DNA of 6,414 nt, taken from NCBI GenBank assembly GCA_003516955.1, contig DPBN01000126.1, positions 1-6,414 of the forward strand, read 5' to 3'. The DNA is from Armatimonadota bacterium (GTDB taxonomy: Bacteria > Armatimonadota > Fimbriimonadia > Fimbriimonadales > Fimbriimonadaceae). Below the pieces are notes generated by a model, which ran no database searches, was not told the origin of the DNA, and saw nothing but the letters and a program-made list of their open reading frames with translations. This document shows, piece after piece, positions 5,611 through 6,414 of this stretch; position 1 is the first letter of the stretch, and each line of letters begins with the position of its first letter. A program made the translations under genes and the position numbers.

Positions 5611-5979
5611 TCAGTATGTCAGACAGTTCTTCGCATCCAGGAGCAGGTCGATGACCTTGGCGGCGCCCGCGATGAAGGCTCCCGGAAGAAGGTCGGCCTC
5701 GGTGATGCCGCGCTCCTTGGCGCAAGGCGAGCAGACGAGCATCGGGCAGCCGGCCTGCAGAACGTTGTCGAGGAGCTTCTTGAGCGGGTCCAGGCCGTGC
5801 GCCTGGATCGAGTCCGCGTAGCCCTTGGTCGCGAGCCTCACGGCCTCGGACTGCAGGATGAAGACGGGCTTGACGTCCATCGCGAGGCAGCCGTTCCCAA
5901 GCACGAAGGGCAAGGTGGCGCGCTCGGCGTCCTCCCTCCCGTGGGTGACGACGAAAACGAGGCTGGGTTCGCTCTCCAT
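5611..5979 (-). CDS. DsrE-family protein
   Basis: The product is 122 residues, the standard length for the DsrE/DsrF-like fold. The N-terminal strand and loop LVFVVTHGREDAERATLPF (7-25) matches the family's T-x-G-x-E-D pattern before the first helix. A second strand/helix KPVFILQSEAVRLA (37-50) and the conserved cysteine strand PMLVCSPCAKERGI (79-92) follow. C83-x2-C86 lies where DsrE-like proteins carry their reactive cysteine; C31, C78 and C119 are additional. Family members act in persulfide/sulfur transfer or related thiol chemistry in the cytoplasm, and some are called predicted peroxiredoxins. No dsr or tus gene cluster is here, so a sulfur-oxidation role is not supported. GAAGGA ends 3 nt before the ATG at 5979 and can serve as ribosome binding site. 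It diverges from the RRM gene, and the pilin and MATE genes follow on the same strand. Confidence 0.87.
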   Translation of the reverse strand: MESEPSLVFVVTHGREDAERATLPFVLGNGCLAMDVKPVFILQSEAVRLATKGYADSIQAHGLDPLKKLLDNVLQAGCPMLVCSPCAKERGITEADLLPGAFIAGAAKVIDLLLDAKNCLTY

Positions 5980-5995
5980 ACATCCTTCGAGATGC

Positions 5996-6033
5996 CATTG
6001 GGCCCAAAGAGGATTCCACCCTTGACATTGGGC
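5996..6033. repeat. Direct repeat and palindrome in divergent promoter region
   Basis: The 8-mer CATTGGGC occurs at 5996-6003 and again at 6026-6033, exactly 30 bp apart (about three helical turns). The first copy is embedded in a perfect 10-bp palindrome TTGGGCCCAA (5998-6007); the second is a half-site overlapping the last bases of the -35 box of the RRM promoter. The arrangement looks like a full operator plus a half-site, but could be chance. Confidence 0.35.
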
Positions 6034-6050
6034 ATGGAGTGTGGTACAGT
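6022..6050 (+). promoter_or_regulatory. Sigma-70-type promoter of the RRM gene
   Basis: A perfect -35 TTGACA (6022-6027), a 17-bp spacer and -10 TACAGT (6045-6050, 5 of 6 to TATAAT... at TA---T plus A4) form a near-ideal housekeeping promoter. TG at 6042-6043 one base before the -10 makes it an extended -10. The start site would be near 6057, giving an untranslated leader of about 90 nt before the ATG at 6148. It is the only clear promoter in the window and fits an abundantly expressed RNA-binding protein. Confidence 0.8.
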
Positions 6051-6061
6051 CTTCTCACTGT
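6046..6061. promoter_or_regulatory. Small dyad over -10 and transcription start
   Basis: ACAGT (6046-6050) and ACTGT (6057-6061) are perfect inverted arms with a 6-bp centre, repeat spacing 11 bp or about one helical turn. One arm is within the -10 hexamer and the other sits at the expected start site, so a bound repressor would block the promoter. With 5-bp arms, chance is a real possibility. Confidence 0.3.
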
Positions 6062-6135
6062 TCGAGTCCGACGTTACGATGCCGTTGCCAGGCGCTCCGC
6101 CCGGGATACGATCGCACGAAGAGACCAGAACGGGC

Positions 6136-6143
6136 TAAGGAGG
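6136..6143 (+). promoter_or_regulatory. Strong ribosome binding site of the RRM gene
   Basis: TAAGGAGG is complementary to the conserved anti-Shine-Dalgarno of 16S rRNA and lies 4 nt before the ATG at 6148. It decides that start. It contrasts with the other genes of the window, none of which has a full Shine-Dalgarno, and suggests high expression. Confidence 0.85.
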
Positions 6144-6147
6144 CCAT

Positions 6148-6414
6148 ATGGCAATCAAGACACTCTACATCGGCAACCTCTCCTACTCGACCACGGAGTC
6201 CGGACTTCTCGAGGCTTTCTCCGCTTTCGGCGCGCAGTCCGCTCGCATCGTCGAGGGTCGCGGTTTCGGTTTCGTCGACGTCGACGCCGCCCAGATGGAC
6301 GACGCGATCGCCCAGAAGGACCAGACGCAGCTGGACGGTAGGACGATCAACGTCAGCGAGGCCCGCCCGAAGGCGGCCGGCGGCGGTGGCGGTGGCGGCA
6401 GCCGCGGCGGCTAC
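6148..6414 (+). CDS. Glycine-rich RNA-binding protein with RRM domain (C-terminus beyond window)
   Basis: The visible 89 residues form one complete RNA recognition motif (about 4-73) followed by a low-complexity Gly tail that runs off the right edge. RNP2 is LYIGNL (6-11) and RNP1 is RGFGFVDV (38-45); aromatic residues Y7, F40 and F42 are the expected RNA-stacking positions, while the last RNP1 position is V instead of F/Y. The domain closes with LDGRTINVSEARPK, typical of bacterial and cyanobacterial Rbp proteins. The tail has seven Gly (78-84) then SRGGY, the start of an RGG-like region. Such proteins bind single-stranded RNA in the cytoplasm, and cyanobacterial relatives are often cold-inducible. 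A strong promoter, a ~90-nt leader and a perfect Shine-Dalgarno precede it; cold regulation through the leader is possible but not shown. Confidence 0.93.
   Translation, partial: MAIKTLYIGNLSYSTTESGLLEAFSAFGAQSARIVEGRGFGFVDVDAAQMDDAIAQKDQTQLDGRTINVSEARPKAAGGGGGGGSRGGY

Noticed and set aside
5053..6138. A 361-codon plus-strand open frame over the pilin and DsrE genes
   Set aside because: It is antisense to two recognised families and has no domain-like features. It also crosses the promoter region of the RRM gene.
6057..6147. A riboswitch or defined thermosensor in the RRM leader
   Set aside because: Only short 5-bp pairings were found (for example GCCCG at 6099-6103 with CGGGC at 6131-6135), with no known riboswitch signature.

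Overview
The window is 6.4 kb of clearly GC-rich bacterial DNA, tightly packed with nine protein genes on both strands. I see no rRNA, tRNA, CRISPR array, insertion sequence or phage gene. Gene content is chromosomal and housekeeping or envelope-like. The combination of GC-rich codon use, a COG1579-type zinc-ribbon coiled-coil gene, a short CPxGGxY pilin and a glycine-rich RRM protein reminds me of Armatimonadota (Fimbriimonadia-like) genomes. That is an impression from memory with low confidence; other GC-rich phyla are possible.

Left part (1-1244): a secreted protein of unknown function runs leftwards off the window edge (1-665, minus). Its start codon overlaps the start of a small four-cysteine protein read rightwards (664-900). 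The tail of that small gene runs antisense into the end of a VOC/glyoxalase-fold gene (852-1244, minus).

Middle (1245-3639): a 77-bp divergent gap leads into a rightward three-gene cluster. It comprises a C4 zinc-ribbon coiled-coil protein, a lipoprotein overlapping it by ATGA, and a family 2 glycosyltransferase 3 nt further on. The layout implies co-transcription and probably translational coupling. The glycosyltransferase and lipoprotein point to the cell envelope, but no sugar pathway can be named.

Right part (3636-5979): a leftward series reads, in transcription order, DsrE-like protein, type IV pilin-like protein and MATE-family transporter. A perfect 8-bp hairpin sits between the pilin and MATE genes. 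The MATE gene meets the glycosyltransferase gene tail to tail with overlapping stop codons.

Right edge (5980-6414): a 168-bp divergent intergenic region holds the best promoter of the window (TTGACA, 17 nt, extended TACAGT), a palindrome, a direct repeat and a small dyad over the -10 and start site. It is followed by a perfect Shine-Dalgarno and an RRM RNA-binding protein that runs off the window.

Nothing here is demonstrably a new defence or mobile system. The points most worth a second look are the uncharacterised four-cysteine mini-protein, a 42-residue insertion in the second lobe of the MATE transporter, and the operator-like repeats at the RRM promoter.
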